A DNA stretch of 64,000 nucleotides from Sphingopyxis sp. H050 (GCF_001468265.1 NZ_LNRZ01000003.1:535538-599537); one strand, 5' to 3'; shown: positions 37,017 to 48,289, counted from the first letter of the stretch. Numbers and translations are program-made. Notes: a model not told the origin generated them from the sequence alone.

Positions 37017-37766
37017 TCAGGCTTTGGCGCCGAAGGGGTTGAAGTCGGTGTCTTCGTCGAACACGTCGACACCTTCGCGGCGCTTCAACGCACCAACCAC
37101 CGCATAGGTTACCGGCGTCAACGCAGCTTCCCATGCCGTCTTGATCAGCCATTGCGACAGCACGACCTGATAAAGCTGTTCGGGCGGCCATCCGGCAAGC
37201 CCGTAAAAGGCGAGCGGATAGAAAATCAGGCTGTCGAGACCCTGGCCGACGACGGTGGAGCCGATCGTACGCATCCACAAATGACGCCCGCTCGTCCACA
37301 GCTTCATCCGCGCGAGAACATAGCTGTTCGCGAACTCGCCGACCCAGAAGGCGGTCATCGACGCTAGGACGATACGCCAGCTGTTGCCGAATACGAACTC
37401 GTAGGAAGCCTGGCCGGGCCATCCCTCGGCGGGCGGCAGCGACACGACCACCCATGCCATGAAGGCCATGAAGGCCAATGCGGCGAACCCGGTCCAGATC
37501 ACCCGGCGCGCGCGTGCATAGCCGTACACCTCGGTCAGCACGTCGCCGATGATGTAGCTGATCGGGAAGAAGAGAACCCCCGCGCCGAACGCCCACTGGG
37601 TGCCATTCGGCAGCGCGATATAGCTCGGCTTCGACGCGCCGATGATGTTGCTGAGCAACAGGATCGCGACGAACGCGGCCATGACGAGGTCGTAATAGCG
37701 GAAATGCCGGACGGCCGACGCATTGACGTGCGTGGGCGCGGCGGAGGGGGCGGAGGTTTCGGTCAT
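37017..37766 (-). CDS. Queuosine precursor transporter (YhhQ family)
   Basis: A 249-residue protein with about six membrane segments and the YhhQ/DUF165 signatures: LLLSNIIGASK, FPISYIIGDVLTEVYGY, WVGEFANSYVLARMK and RTIGSTVVGQGLDSLIFY. It imports the queuosine precursors preQ0/preQ1 for tRNA modification. No preQ1 riboswitch is visible in the short leader. It starts 72 bases from the tRNA-Arg gene on the other strand. Confidence 0.92.
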   Translation of the reverse strand: MTETSAPSAAPTHVNASAVRHFRYYDLVMAAFVAILLLSNIIGASKPSYIALPNGTQWAFGAGVLFFPISYIIGDVLTEVYGYARARRVIWTGFAALAFMAFMAWVVVSLPPAEGWPGQASYEFVFGNSWRIVLASMTAFWVGEFANSYVLARMKLWTSGRHLWMRTIGSTVVGQGLDSLIFYPLAFYGLAGWPPEQLYQVVLSQWLIKTAWEAALTPVTYAVVGALKRREGVDVFDEDTDFNPFGAKA

Positions 37767-37838
37767 CGCAGCCGCTGCTTAACGCGCTTTGCAGCCCGCG
37801 CAAACCACGCTATTCGCGCGGTCCACAGCCTCGCGCAC

Positions 37839-37915
37839 GCGCCCGTAGCTCAGCTGGATAGAGCACCCGCCTTCTAAGCGGGTGGTCGCAGGTTCGAATC
37901 CTGCCGGGCGCGCCA
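37839..37915 (+). tRNA. tRNA-Arg, anticodon TCT, CCA encoded
   Basis: A complete 77-base cloverleaf: acceptor GCGCCCG/CGGGCGC, D-arm with AGCTCAGCTGGATAGAGC, anticodon stem CCCGC/GCGGG with loop CTTCTAA (anticodon TCT, reading AGA), T-arm GCAGGTTCGAATCCTGC, discriminator G and a genomic CCA. No integrated element is visible next to it. Confidence 0.97.
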
Positions 37916-37923
37916 TTTTCCCG

Positions 37924-38103
37924 TCATTGCGGTCGGTCGGCCGCCGCCTGCTCGGCGCGCTTCAGCTTGCGCGCCTTTTGTTCATGCTTGACCGCGGCCT
38001 CGCGCAGACGGCGCGCAAGAAACGGATCGTCGGACGCGTTCGCCTTCAGCCGTGCCACGCGCGCGAGCTGCTCATAATAGATGGAGTCGCGAATCTGGTC
38101 CAT
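37924..38103 (-). CDS. Small charged protein of unknown function
   Basis: A 59-residue, mostly helical and basic protein (MDQIRDSIYYEQLARVARLK, later VKHEQKARKLKRAEQAA). It ends nine bases from the tRNA gene and its start is about 90 bp from the ahpC operator-like dyad. No signal peptide or known domain. Codon use looks normal and the ATG is plausible, but there is no functional clue. Confidence 0.55.
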   Translation of the reverse strand: MDQIRDSIYYEQLARVARLKANASDDPFLARRLREAAVKHEQKARKLKRAEQAAADRPQ

Positions 38104-38193
38104 TCGGGGACAGGTATCACGATGCCGTCCTAAAGGGGAAAACGCATTTCCGGCGATTTTTCCCGAATCGGGGCAGATTGGCGTCGATTGCCA

Positions 38194-38214
38194 TTGATCG
38201 ATATTTCCGATCAA
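38194..38214 (+). promoter_or_regulatory. LysR/OxyR-type dyad upstream of ahpC
   Basis: TTGATCG (38194-38200) and CGATCAA (38208-38214) are perfect inverted arms seven bases apart and contain a T-N11-A core. It ends 78 bp before the ahpC start. A near-match to the TGCGA-N5-TCGCA box (last arm TCGCT) follows at 38219-38233. OxyR control of ahpC is established in other bacteria; here it is inference from the motif. Confidence 0.5.
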
Positions 38215-38292
38215 AACTTGCGATATTTTCGCTTTTCGCACTGCAACAATTATGACTAGGGGAACGCTCCAACAACAAAGGAGCTCTCCCCA

Positions 38293-38856
38293 ATGTCCGT
38301 TTTGAACACGACCCTGAAGCCTTTCAACGCCACCGCTTACAAGGACGGCAAGTTCGTCGACATCAGCGACGAAAGCGTCAAGGGCAAGTGGGCGGTCTTC
38401 TTCTTCTACCCCGCCGACTTCACCTTCGTCTGCCCGACCGAGCTCGAAGATCTCGCCGATATCTACCCGACGCTCCAGAAGATGGACGTCGAGGTTTATG
38501 CCGTGTCGACCGACACGCATTTCAGCCACAAGGCCTGGCACGACACCTCGCCGGCGATCGGCAAGATCAACTATTACATGGTCGGCGACCAGAACCACGC
38601 GCTCTCGAAGAATTTCGAAGTCCTGCGTGAAGGCGTTGGCTTGGCCGACCGCGGCACCTTCGTCCTCGACCCCAACGGCGAAATCCAGCTGCTCGAAATC
38701 ACCCCCGAGGGTGTGGGCCGCAACGCCGCCGAACTGCTCCGCAAGATCAAGGCGCTGCAATATTGGGTCAGCCACCCGGGCGAAGTCTGCCCCGCGAAGT
38801 GGGAAGAGGGCGCCGAAACGCTCGCTCCCTCGCTCGACCTCGTCGGCAAGATCTAA
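38293..38856 (+). CDS. ahpC: Alkyl hydroperoxide reductase AhpC (2-Cys peroxiredoxin)
   Basis: A 187-residue peroxiredoxin with peroxidatic C47 in ADFTFVCPTE and the resolving cysteine near 166 in GEVCPAKW. It reduces hydrogen peroxide and organic peroxides and is recycled by AhpF, encoded next. AAGGAG precedes the start at a good distance. Confidence 0.97.
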   Translation: MSVLNTTLKPFNATAYKDGKFVDISDESVKGKWAVFFFYPADFTFVCPTELEDLADIYPTLQKMDVEVYAVSTDTHFSHKAWHDTSPAIGKINYYMVGDQNHALSKNFEVLREGVGLADRGTFVLDPNGEIQLLEITPEGVGRNAAELLRKIKALQYWVSHPGEVCPAKWEEGAETLAPSLDLVGKI

Positions 38857-38878
38857 GCTGACGCATAATTAAAGGCGG

Positions 38879-38966
38879 TGTGCCCCCGCGCAGGCGGGGG
38901 CCCATCACCGTGCGGCGCAATTTCGAGCCGGCAGGAGATGGATCCCCGCCTTCGCGGGGATACACG
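38879..38966. repeat. Palindromic repeat, family C variant, between ahpC and ahpF
   Basis: Arms GCCCCCGCGCAGGCGGGGGCC and ATCCCCGCCTTCGCGGGGAT are each hairpins. The element lies in the 145-base ahpC-ahpF gap and may lower ahpF expression relative to ahpC. Confidence 0.8.
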
Positions 38967-39001
38967 CTTTTTTCTCTCCCCCTCTCGCAGGAACTCTCCC
39001 C

Positions 39002-40585
39002 ATGCTCGACGCCAATCTGAAGCAGCAGCTTCAAGGCCTCCTCACGAATCTTCGTGAACCGATCGAACTCGTCTCGTCGCTCGGCGACGACGCCAAATCG
39101 GCCGAGCTGGCGACCCTGCTCGACGACATCGCCGCGCTCTCGGACAATGTCAGCGTGACCCAGGCCGACGATGACGCGCGCCGCCCCAGCTTCCTGATCC
39201 GCCGCGCGAGCGACGCGAACGTCGCGGTGCGCTTCGCCGGCATCCCGATGGGGCATGAATTCACCTCGCTCGTCCTCGCGCTGCTTCAGGTCGGCGGCCA
39301 TCCGCCGAAGGTCGCGCCCGAGGTGCTGGAGCAAGTGGCCGCGCTCGACGGCGACTATCACTTCGAAACCTATTTCTCGCTGTCGTGCCAGAATTGCCCT
39401 GACATCGTGCAGGCCTTGAACCTGATGAGCGTCGTCAACCCGCGCATCACCCACACCGCGATCGACGGCGGGCTGTTCCAGGCCGAGGTCGAGGACCGCA
39501 AAATCATGGCGGTGCCGACGATCTTCCTCAATGGCGAGACGTTCGGCCAGGGCCGGATGGAACTCGAACAGATCCTCGCCAAACTCGACAGCGGCGCCGA
39601 AGCCAAGGCCGCGGAAAAGATTGCGGCGAAGGATGCGTTCGAGGTGCTCGTCGTCGGCGGGGGCCCCGCAGGCGCCGCGGCTGCGATCTACGCTGCGCGC
39701 AAGGGTATCCGCGTGGGGCTAGCCGCCGAACGCTTCGGCGGGCAGGTGCTCGACACGATGGCGATCGAAAATTTTATCTCAGTCCAGCACACCGAAGGGC
39801 CGAAGCTCGTCGCGCAGCTCGAGCAGCATGTGAAAGACTATGACGTCGACATCATGAACCTGCAGCGCGCCGAGACGCTGATCCCCGCCAAGACCGCAGG
39901 CGGCCTCCACGAAGTGAAGCTCGCGAGCGGCGCGTCGCTGAAGGCGCGCACCGTGATCCTCTCGACCGGCGCGCGCTGGCGCCAACTCGGAGTGCCGGGC
40001 GAGGACCAGTATCGCAACAAGGGCGTGGCATACTGCCCGCACTGCGACGGCCCGCTTTACAAGGGCAAGCGCGTTGCGGTGATCGGCGGCGGCAACAGCG
40101 GCGTCGAGGCGGCGATCGACCTCGCGGGCCTCGTCGCGCATGTCACCCTGATCGAGTTCGACAGCGAATTGCGCGCCGACGCAGTGTTGCAGCGCAAGCT
40201 CGCCAGCCTGCCGAACGTCAAGATCATCACTTCGGCGCTGACCACCGAAGTGCTCGGCGACGGGGAGAAGGTGACCGGCCTCGCTTACAAGGACCGCAAC
40301 AAGGACGAACTGCACCAGATCGAACTCGAAGGCGTGTTCGTCCAGATCGGCCTCGTCCCCAACACCGAATGGTTGAAGGGCAACGTGACGCTGTCGCGCC
40401 ACGGCGAGATCGAGGTCGACCATCGCGGCGAGACGAGCCAGGCCGGCATCTTCGCCGCGGGCGATTGCACGACCGTGCCGTACAAGCAGATCGTCATCGC
40501 GATGGGCGAAGGGTCAAAGGCGGCGCTGTCGGCGTTCGACTATATGATCCGCCTGCCGGCCGACGTGGAAGCCGAAGCGGCGTAA
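39002..40585 (+). CDS. ahpF: Alkyl hydroperoxide reductase subunit F
   Basis: The 527-residue flavoprotein has an N-terminal tandem thioredoxin-like domain (about 1-200) with the CxxC in SLSCQNCPD, then an FAD/NADH thioredoxin-reductase domain with [10 protein letters not shown], the redox CPHC in [10 protein letters not shown], the NADH site [10 protein letters not shown] and the FAD motif GIFAAGDCT. It passes electrons from NADH to AhpC. Full length for the family. Confidence 0.97.
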   Translation: MLDANLKQQLQGLLTNLREPIELVSSLGDDAKSAELATLLDDIAALSDNVSVTQADDDARRPSFLIRRASDANVAVRFAGIPMGHEFTSLVLALLQVGGHPPKVAPEVLEQVAALDGDYHFETYFSLSCQNCPDIVQALNLMSVVNPRITHTAIDGGLFQAEVEDRKIMAVPTIFLNGETFGQGRMELEQILAKLDSGAEAKAAEKIAAKDAFEVLVVGGGPAGAAAAIYAARKGIRVGLAAERFGGQVLDTMAIENFISVQHTEGPKLVAQLEQHVKDYDVDIMNLQRAETLIPAKTAGGLHEVKLASGASLKARTVILSTGARWRQLGVPGEDQYRNKGVAYCPHCDGPLYKGKRVAVIGGGNSGVEAAIDLAGLVAHVTLIEFDSELRADAVLQRKLASLPNVKIITSALTTEVLGDGEKVTGLAYKDRNKDELHQIELEGVFVQIGLVPNTEWLKGNVTLSRHGEIEVDHRGETSQAGIFAAGDCTTVPYKQIVIAMGEGSKAALSAFDYMIRLPADVEAEAA

Positions 40586-40592
40586 GCCGTAC

Positions 40593-40724
40593 TTCCTCCC
40601 TGCGGGGCAAAGCCGTGGGGAGGTGGCAGCGGCGCAGCCGCTGACGGAGGGGCCATGGCGCATTGTCGCGGCCCCTCCACCGCCTTCGGCGGTCCCCCTC
40701 CCCATGGCTTCGCCACAGGGAGGA
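40593..40724. repeat. Palindromic repeat, family B, 132 bp
   Basis: TCCTCCCTGCGG and its complement bound nested arms GGAGGGGCC/GGCCCCTCC. It lies in the 228-base gap between the convergent ahpF and glpD genes; the rest of the gap shows nothing I can name. Confidence 0.82.
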
Positions 40725-40813
40725 TGTTTCATTGCCTCATGCCGGACTTGATCGGGCATCCATTGGCGGCGCAAGGCCGCACGCCAACCGGCGAAGCCTC
40801 TGCGTGAGCCCGA

Positions 40814-42331
40814 TCAGTCCGGCAGCGCCACGGGAGGTTTCGCCTCCAGCCACGCCGCCAGCTTCGCGACATCCTCGTCGCCGAACAGCAGCCCCAGCTT
40901 GCTGCGGCGCCAGAGGATGTCCTCGCTATCGCGCGCCCATTCGCGTTCGATCATCCACGCGACCTCGGCCGCAGAAAGCCCGTGCGCGATTTCGCCGCCC
41001 AGCGCGTCCCAGTCCTCGGCCTTCCCAAGCCACTGGCGCGCGTCGGTGCCATACGCCTTGACGATGCGGTCGACCGTCGCGGCGGTCAGGAAGGGGTGGG
41101 CAAGCTTGTATTCGGCCTTCAGCACCGCGGCGCTGCTCGTCGGAAAATCCCCACCCGGCAGCGGTGCCTTCGCGGTCCAGCGCTTGCCCGACAGCGCCGG
41201 GATATGTCTGGCCAGATCGTCGACCGCATGTTCGGCAACGTGGCGATAACTGGTGATCTTGCCGCCATAGATGGTGAGCAGCGGCGCGCCTTCCTCCAGG
41301 TCGAGGTCGATGCGGTAGCCGCGCGTCGCCGCCTCCGGCCGGCCCGATCCATCCTCGATCAAAGGGCGCACCCCCGAATAGGTCCAGACGACGTCGGCGG
41401 GGATCACCGGCTCGCGGAAATAGAGGCTTGCCCCCTCGCACAGATAGGCGATCTCGTCGGCGCTCGCATGGACGTCGGTCAGCGGTCCGTCATGGTCGAG
41501 ATCGGTCGTCCCGATCAGCGTGAAGTCGCGCTCATATGGAATGCCGAAGAAGATGCGCCCGTCGGGAAGCTGAAAGAAATAGGCGTAGTTATGCTGGAAC
41601 TTCCGCCGCACGACGATGTGCGACCCGCGCACCAGCCGCATCTTGTAGTCGGGCGGCGCCGACGCGCGGGCGAGCAGGTCGAGCACCGCGGGCCCCGCGG
41701 CGTTGACCAGGCTCTTGCCGGTAAAGCGATAGCTATGGCCGCGGTCGTCGCTGCCCTCGACCACCCACAGCCCGTTCTCGACGCGCAGACTTTCGGCGCG
41801 CGTATGCGTTCTGACGCGGGCGCCCTTGTCGGCCGCGTCGCGCGCGTTGAGCACCACCAGCCGCGCATCGTCGACCCAGCCGTCCGAATATTCGAAGGCT
41901 TTGACATATTGCGGCTGCAACGGTTCGCCCGCGACATGGCGCGTCAGGTCGATCGAGCGCGTCGCGGGCAACTTCCTGCGCCCGCCGATATGGTCATAAA
42001 GGAAGAGGCCGAGCCTCAGCAGCCAGCGCGGACGCAGGCCGTCGCGATAGGGGAGCACGAAGCGCAGCGGCCAGATGATGTGCGGCGCGATGCTCCAGAG
42101 GGTTTCGCGTTCCTTCAGCGCCTCGCGCACCAGGCCGAATTCATAATGTTCGAGGTAGCGCAGCCCGCCGTGAATCAGCTTGGTCGACGCCGACGAGGTG
42201 CCGTGCGCAAGGTCGCCCTGCTCGAGCAGCAGCACCCGCGCACCGCGCCCCGCGGCATCGCGCGCGACGCCCGCGCCATTGACACCGCCGCCGACGACGA
42301 TGACATCATAGGGAAGGGCGCTGTCGGGCAT
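40814..42331 (-). CDS. glpD: Aerobic glycerol-3-phosphate dehydrogenase
   Basis: A 505-residue FAD enzyme: the dinucleotide-binding VIVVGGGVNGAGVARDAAGRG (about 9-29), STKLIHGGLRYLE, ARLVVLNARDAADKGA and the C-terminal GLSAAEVAWMIEREWARDSEDILWRRSK are GlpD signatures. It oxidises glycerol-3-phosphate to dihydroxyacetone phosphate at the membrane, feeding electrons to quinone. It is divergent from zwf; no glpK or glpF is nearby. Confidence 0.96.
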   Translation of the reverse strand: MPDSALPYDVIVVGGGVNGAGVARDAAGRGARVLLLEQGDLAHGTSSASTKLIHGGLRYLEHYEFGLVREALKERETLWSIAPHIIWPLRFVLPYRDGLRPRWLLRLGLFLYDHIGGRRKLPATRSIDLTRHVAGEPLQPQYVKAFEYSDGWVDDARLVVLNARDAADKGARVRTHTRAESLRVENGLWVVEGSDDRGHSYRFTGKSLVNAAGPAVLDLLARASAPPDYKMRLVRGSHIVVRRKFQHNYAYFFQLPDGRIFFGIPYERDFTLIGTTDLDHDGPLTDVHASADEIAYLCEGASLYFREPVIPADVVWTYSGVRPLIEDGSGRPEAATRGYRIDLDLEEGAPLLTIYGGKITSYRHVAEHAVDDLARHIPALSGKRWTAKAPLPGGDFPTSSAAVLKAEYKLAHPFLTAATVDRIVKAYGTDARQWLGKAEDWDALGGEIAHGLSAAEVAWMIEREWARDSEDILWRRSKLGLLFGDEDVAKLAAWLEAKPPVALPD

Positions 42332-42377
42332 GGCCGTTCCCTATGGCACCCATGGCGATTTTGCCAAGCGCGGACAT

Positions 42378-42398
42378 CGTATGCGGCCTACGTATGCG
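42378..42398. promoter_or_regulatory. Direct repeat CGTATGCG-N5-CGTATGCG between glpD and zwf
   Basis: Two identical 8-mers start 13 bases apart in the 123-base divergent promoter region. It could be a regulator site for either gene; I cannot assign a protein. Confidence 0.3.
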
Positions 42399-42454
42399 CG
42401 TTGCATTCGGTGGGGGCATCCGCCAATTCTGAAAAGCTATCCAAGGGGACCCAA

Positions 42455-43918
42455 GTGAGCGTGAAAGTAGAGACCCTGATCCTGTTCGGCGCGACGGGCG
42501 ACCTGGCGCAGCGGATGCTCTTTCCCTCGCTCTATAATCTGCATGTCGACGGATTGCTTGCGGACGAGCTGACGATCATCGCGTCGGGCCGGTCGAAGAT
42601 GGACCGCCCCGCGAGCCACGAGTTGGTGCGGAAGGCGCTGACCGAACACCTCCCCGCCGACCGCCTCGACGACGCTGAGATCGCGGGCTTTCTCGAACGC
42701 GTCGATTATTGCCCGGTCGATGCGGGCGCTGGCACGGGATACGACGATCTCGCGGCGCAGCTCGGCGACCGGCTCGGCCGTCCGATCGGCGCCTATCTCT
42801 CTACCCCGCCATCGATGTTCGGCCCCATCGCGCAGGGGCTGAAAGCCGCGGGCATCGCCTGCGCCGAGTGCCGCATCGCGATGGAAAAGCCGATCGGCCA
42901 CGATCTCGCCTCCTCGCGCGAGGTCAACGCACAAGTCGGCGATGCCTTTGCTGAGGATCGCGTCTTCCGCATCGACCATTATCTTGGCAAGGAAACGGTC
43001 CAGAACCTGCTCGCGCTGCGCTTTGCCAATATGCTCTTCGAGCCGCTGTGGAACGCGCAGGCGATCGACCATGTCCAGATCACGGTGGCGGAAACCGTCG
43101 GGCTTGAAGGCCGCGTTTCCTATTATGACGGGGTCGGCGCGCTCAGGGATATGGTTCAGAACCATATGCTGCAATTGCTCGCGATCATCGCGATGGAGCC
43201 GCCCGCCAGCGTCTCGTCGACCGCGGTGCGCGACGAAAAGGTCAAGCTGCTCCGCTCGCTCCGCAAGATGACCGCCGAGGATGTGAAGGCGCACAGCGTC
43301 AAGGGGCAGTACAACAGCGGCGCGGTCAACGGCGGCGCGGTCGCGGGCTATGCCGACGAACTTGGCAACCCGTCGAACACCGAGACGTTCGTCGCGATCA
43401 AGGCCTTCATCGACAACTGGCGCTGGAAGGGCGTGCCCTTTTACCTGCGCACCGGCAAACGCATGCCCGAGCGCAAATCGGAAGTGCTGATCCAGTTCAA
43501 GCCGGTGCCGCACAACATCTTCGCGCGCGTCGGCGCGGGCAAGCTCGACGCCAACAGCATGATCATCAACCTCCAGCCCGAAGAGAATATCCGGGTCAAG
43601 GTGATGGCGAAGCAACCGGGGCTCGACCGCGACGGGGTGAAGCTCAAAGAAGTGACGATGGACGTCTCGCTCTCACACAGCTTTGCGGGCGAGCGGCGGC
43701 GGATCGCCTATGAACGGCTGCTGCTCGATTTCATCGAGGGCGACCAGACCCTGTTCGTGCGTCGCGACGAGGTCGAGGCGCAGTGGGACTGGATCGATTC
43801 GATCCGCGACGCGTGGGCGGCGGTCGACATGGCGCCGCAAAGTTACACCGCGGGCAGCTGGGGCCCGTCGAGCGCCATCGCGCTGATCGAACGCGACGGA
43901 GCGAGCTGGCATGACTGA
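42455..43918 (+). CDS. zwf: Glucose-6-phosphate 1-dehydrogenase
   Basis: The 487-residue enzyme opens with the NADP site LFGATGDLAQRMLFPSL and has the catalytic RIDHYLGKE motif (about 169-177). It makes 6-phosphogluconolactone, the entry to the Entner-Doudoroff route. A GTG at 42455 with AAGGGGA upstream is the likely start. edd follows across a family C palindrome; no pgl gene is seen between them. Confidence 0.97.
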   Translation: MSVKVETLILFGATGDLAQRMLFPSLYNLHVDGLLADELTIIASGRSKMDRPASHELVRKALTEHLPADRLDDAEIAGFLERVDYCPVDAGAGTGYDDLAAQLGDRLGRPIGAYLSTPPSMFGPIAQGLKAAGIACAECRIAMEKPIGHDLASSREVNAQVGDAFAEDRVFRIDHYLGKETVQNLLALRFANMLFEPLWNAQAIDHVQITVAETVGLEGRVSYYDGVGALRDMVQNHMLQLLAIIAMEPPASVSSTAVRDEKVKLLRSLRKMTAEDVKAHSVKGQYNSGAVNGGAVAGYADELGNPSNTETFVAIKAFIDNWRWKGVPFYLRTGKRMPERKSEVLIQFKPVPHNIFARVGAGKLDANSMIINLQPEENIRVKVMAKQPGLDRDGVKLKEVTMDVSLSHSFAGERRRIAYERLLLDFIEGDQTLFVRRDEVEAQWDWIDSIRDAWAAVDMAPQSYTAGSWGPSSAIALIERDGASWHD

Positions 43919-43926
43919 GGAATATC

Positions 43927-44005
43927 CGTCGCCCCCGCGAAGGCGGGGGCCGCTATCGACGAAGCGCAAGGTTGCCAGCGGCCCCCGCCTTCGCGGGGGC
44001 GACGA
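43927..44005. repeat. Palindromic repeat, family C, between zwf and edd
   Basis: Arms CGTCGCCCCCGCGAAGGCGG and the complement flank a 25-base loop. It starts nine bases after the zwf stop, and its end abuts the GAGGA that serves edd. Confidence 0.87.
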
Positions 44006-44014
44006 GGAAATAAT

Positions 44015-45859
<1,845 letters not shown>

Positions 45860-45866
45860 CCCCTCA

Positions 45867-45956
45867 TCCGTTCGTGCTGAGCTTGTCGAAGCACCGTCCT
45901 TTTGTGTCGATGTCGCAGCGAAAGAACGGCCCTTCGACAAGCTCAGGGTGAACGGA
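45867..45956. repeat. Palindromic repeat, family E (CCGTTCGTGCTGAGCTTGTCGA)
   Basis: Arms GTTCGTGCTGAGCTTGTCGA and an imperfect complement flank a 50-base centre between edd and eda. Relatives lie at 54889 and, more diverged, at 59902. Confidence 0.85.
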
Positions 45957-45981
45957 GTGTAGAGTTTCGAACGGAGTTTTT

Positions 45982-46605
45982 ATGGCAGACCAATCCATCG
46001 ACCAGATCATGGCGCTCGCGCCGGTCATCCCCGTGATCGTCATCGACCGCGTCGAGGATGCGGTGCCGATGGCCGAGGCGCTTGTCGCGGGCGGGCTGCC
46101 CGTGCTCGAAGTCACGCTCCGCACTCCCGCCGCGCTCGACGCGCTTACCGCGATGAAGAGCGTCAAGGGCGCGGTCGTCGGCGCGGGGACCGTGCTCGAT
46201 CTCGCCATGCTGACCGCGGCAATCCATGCGGGCGCCGAGTTTATCGTCTCGCCGGGCCTCACCGACAATCTCGGCAAGGCGGCGGTCGCGAGCGGCATTC
46301 CCTTCCTGCCCGGCACCGCCAACGCCGGCGACATCATGCGCGGCATGGACCTTGGCCTCGACCGTTTCAAATTCTTCCCCGCCGCGACCAGCGGCGGCAT
46401 CCCGGCGCTGAAGGCGCTTGCCGGGCCATTCGGCCAGGCGCGCTTCTGCCCGACCGGCGGCATCACTCTGGCGACCGCGCCCGACTGGCTCGCGCTCGAT
46501 GCGGTGCGCTGCGTCGGCGGCAGCTGGGTGGTCCCGTCGGGGCCGCTCGATCAGGTGAAAATCGAGGCGCTGGCGCGCGAGGCTGCTGCACTTCCCCGCC
46601 ATTGA
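45982..46605 (+). CDS. eda: KDPG aldolase (2-keto-3-deoxy-6-phosphogluconate aldolase)
   Basis: A 207-residue class I aldolase with the catalytic Glu in GLPVLEVTLRT, and the Schiff-base lysine in LDRFKFFPA (about 133), then GGIT near 160. It splits KDPG to pyruvate and glyceraldehyde-3-phosphate, completing the pathway. GGAG lies upstream of the ATG just after the palindrome. Confidence 0.96.
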   Translation: MADQSIDQIMALAPVIPVIVIDRVEDAVPMAEALVAGGLPVLEVTLRTPAALDALTAMKSVKGAVVGAGTVLDLAMLTAAIHAGAEFIVSPGLTDNLGKAAVASGIPFLPGTANAGDIMRGMDLGLDRFKFFPAATSGGIPALKALAGPFGQARFCPTGGITLATAPDWLALDAVRCVGGSWVVPSGPLDQVKIEALAREAAALPRH

Positions 46606-46666
46606 TAAACGCCATCTTTACTGCCATCGTGCAGGGAAAGGCGGCAATATAGCCGCCCGTGGGGAG

Positions 46667-48274
46667 ATGCGCGTGCCAAGACCGCAGCCGCATTTGGAAG
46701 AAGTACTCGCGTCCGAACCCGGATCGCATATCGCCGCATTGTTCGATTTCGACGGCACCATCATCTCGGGCTACTCCGCCACCGCAATGCTGCGCGAAAA
46801 ATTTCAGCGCCGCGAAATGTCGGTCGAGGAAATCGCTGAGACCGCGCAGGTCATCGCGCAGCACAGCCTTGGCACCATCGGCTTTTCCGGCCTGATGTCG
46901 GGCGCCGCCAAATTCATGAAGGGCGTCGACGAGCAAAGCTTCATCGAATTCGGCGAGGAACTCTACAAGAAGCATATCGCGCGCAAAATCTATCCCGAGA
47001 CGCGCGCGATCATCGAGGCGCATCAGGCGAAGGGTCACCGCGTCGCGATCATCTCGTCGGCGACGATCTACCAGATCGAACCGACCGCGCGCGACCTCGG
47101 CATTACCGACATCAAATGTTCGGCCTATGAAATCGAGGACGGCGTCTTCACCGGCGAGATCATCCGGCCGCTCTGCTTCGGCGAGGGCAAGGTGCTTGCC
47201 GCCGAAGAGCTTGCCGCAGACTATGGCCTCGATCTCGACCAGAGCTTTTTCTACTCGGACAGCGACGACGATATCGAACTGCTCGAACGCGTCGGCAAGC
47301 CGCGCCCGCTCAACCCGAACATGAAGCTTAAGGGCATCGCAGACGAACGGGGCTGGCCGGTGCAGCGTTTCGCGAGCCGCGGCACGCCGTCGTGGATCGA
47401 CTACACGCGCACCATCTATGCGACCGGCTCGCTCGTCGGCGCCTTTGCCGCGGGGCTGCCGATCTGGGCGCTGACCCGCTCGCAGCGCGAGGCGGTAAAT
47501 TTCTCGATGGGTCTGTTCGGCGATTTCGCGACCGCGATCACCGGCGTCGAGCTGGAGGTCGAGGGCGAGAAACATCTCTGGTCGTCGCGCCCCTGCGTCT
47601 TCATCTTCAACCATCAGAGCAAGGCGGACGTCATGATCCTCGCCAAGCTCATCCGCCGCGACATGGGCGGGGTGGGCAAGAAGGAGATCAAGGACATCCC
47701 CATCCTCGGCAAGCTGATGGAATGGGGCGGCACCGTCTTCGTCGACCGCGCCGACGGCAAGAGCGCGATCAAGGCGATGGAGCCGCTGGTCGACGCGATC
47801 CGCGAGGAAGGCAAGTCGATCTGCATCTCGCCCGAGGGCACGCGGACGCTGACCCCCAAGCTCGCGCCGTTCAAGAAAGGCGCTTTCCATCTCGCCATGC
47901 AGGCGGGCGTGCCGATCGTCCCGATCGTGATCCATAATGCGACCGACGTCGCGCCGAAGAACGAGTTCGTGATGCGCCCCGCGACGGTGCGCGTCACCGT
48001 ACTGCCGCCGGTCGATACGTCGGGGTGGATGGTCGCGACGCTGAACGATCATGTCCGCGACGTGCGGAACATGTTCCTGCGCACGCTCGGCCAGCCGGAG
48101 GAAAGCGCCGCCGAGGCGTTGGCGAAGGAAGAGGCTGTACCGGTCGAGAAAGCGTCGGCCGCAAAGCCCGCGGCCAAGAAGGCTGCAGCGAAAAAGCCCG
48201 AGCCGAAGAAGGCGCCGCCCAAGAAAAAGACGGCCGCCAAAAAGGCGACGGCAAAGAAGGCGCCGAAGGGATGA
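46667..48274 (+). CDS. HAD-IB phosphatase / 1-acyl-glycerol-3-phosphate acyltransferase fusion
   Basis: The 535-residue protein joins two enzymes. Residues about 20-230 are a HAD hydrolase of the SerB-like IB group (nucleophile in LFDFDGTIISG, D27/D29; later FFYSDSDDDIELLE). Residues about 285-470 are a PlsC acyltransferase with NHQSKAD (HX4D, about 315), EWGGTVFVDR and ISPEGTRT (about 385). A 50-residue Lys/Ala/Pro tail ends the protein. GGGGAG abuts the ATG at 46667, so a GTG at 46673 is the better-spaced start. Such fusions are known, for example mycobacterial PlsC; it probably makes phosphatidate, while the phosphatase substrate is unknown. First gene of a co-directional lipid block. Confidence 0.88.
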   Translation: MRVPRPQPHLEEVLASEPGSHIAALFDFDGTIISGYSATAMLREKFQRREMSVEEIAETAQVIAQHSLGTIGFSGLMSGAAKFMKGVDEQSFIEFGEELYKKHIARKIYPETRAIIEAHQAKGHRVAIISSATIYQIEPTARDLGITDIKCSAYEIEDGVFTGEIIRPLCFGEGKVLAAEELAADYGLDLDQSFFYSDSDDDIELLERVGKPRPLNPNMKLKGIADERGWPVQRFASRGTPSWIDYTRTIYATGSLVGAFAAGLPIWALTRSQREAVNFSMGLFGDFATAITGVELEVEGEKHLWSSRPCVFIFNHQSKADVMILAKLIRRDMGGVGKKEIKDIPILGKLMEWGGTVFVDRADGKSAIKAMEPLVDAIREEGKSICISPEGTRTLTPKLAPFKKGAFHLAMQAGVPIVPIVIHNATDVAPKNEFVMRPATVRVTVLPPVDTSGWMVATLNDHVRDVRNMFLRTLGQPEESAAEALAKEEAVPVEKASAAKPAAKKAAAKKPEPKKAPPKKKTAAKKATAKKAPKG

Positions 48275-48289
48275 CTGCCCTTCCCAAAC

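Noticed and set aside
37767..37838. preQ1 riboswitch before the queuosine-precursor transporter
   Set aside because: The leader is only 72 bases and shows no recognisable aptamer core.
37839..37915. tRNA-Arg as attachment site of an integrated element
   Set aside because: No integrase and no duplicated tRNA 3' end in the flanks; neighbours are ordinary chromosomal genes.
40982..42454. Upstream extension of the zwf frame across glpD
   Set aside because: It is antisense to glpD; the conserved zwf N-terminus begins at the GTG at 42455 with a ribosome-binding site.
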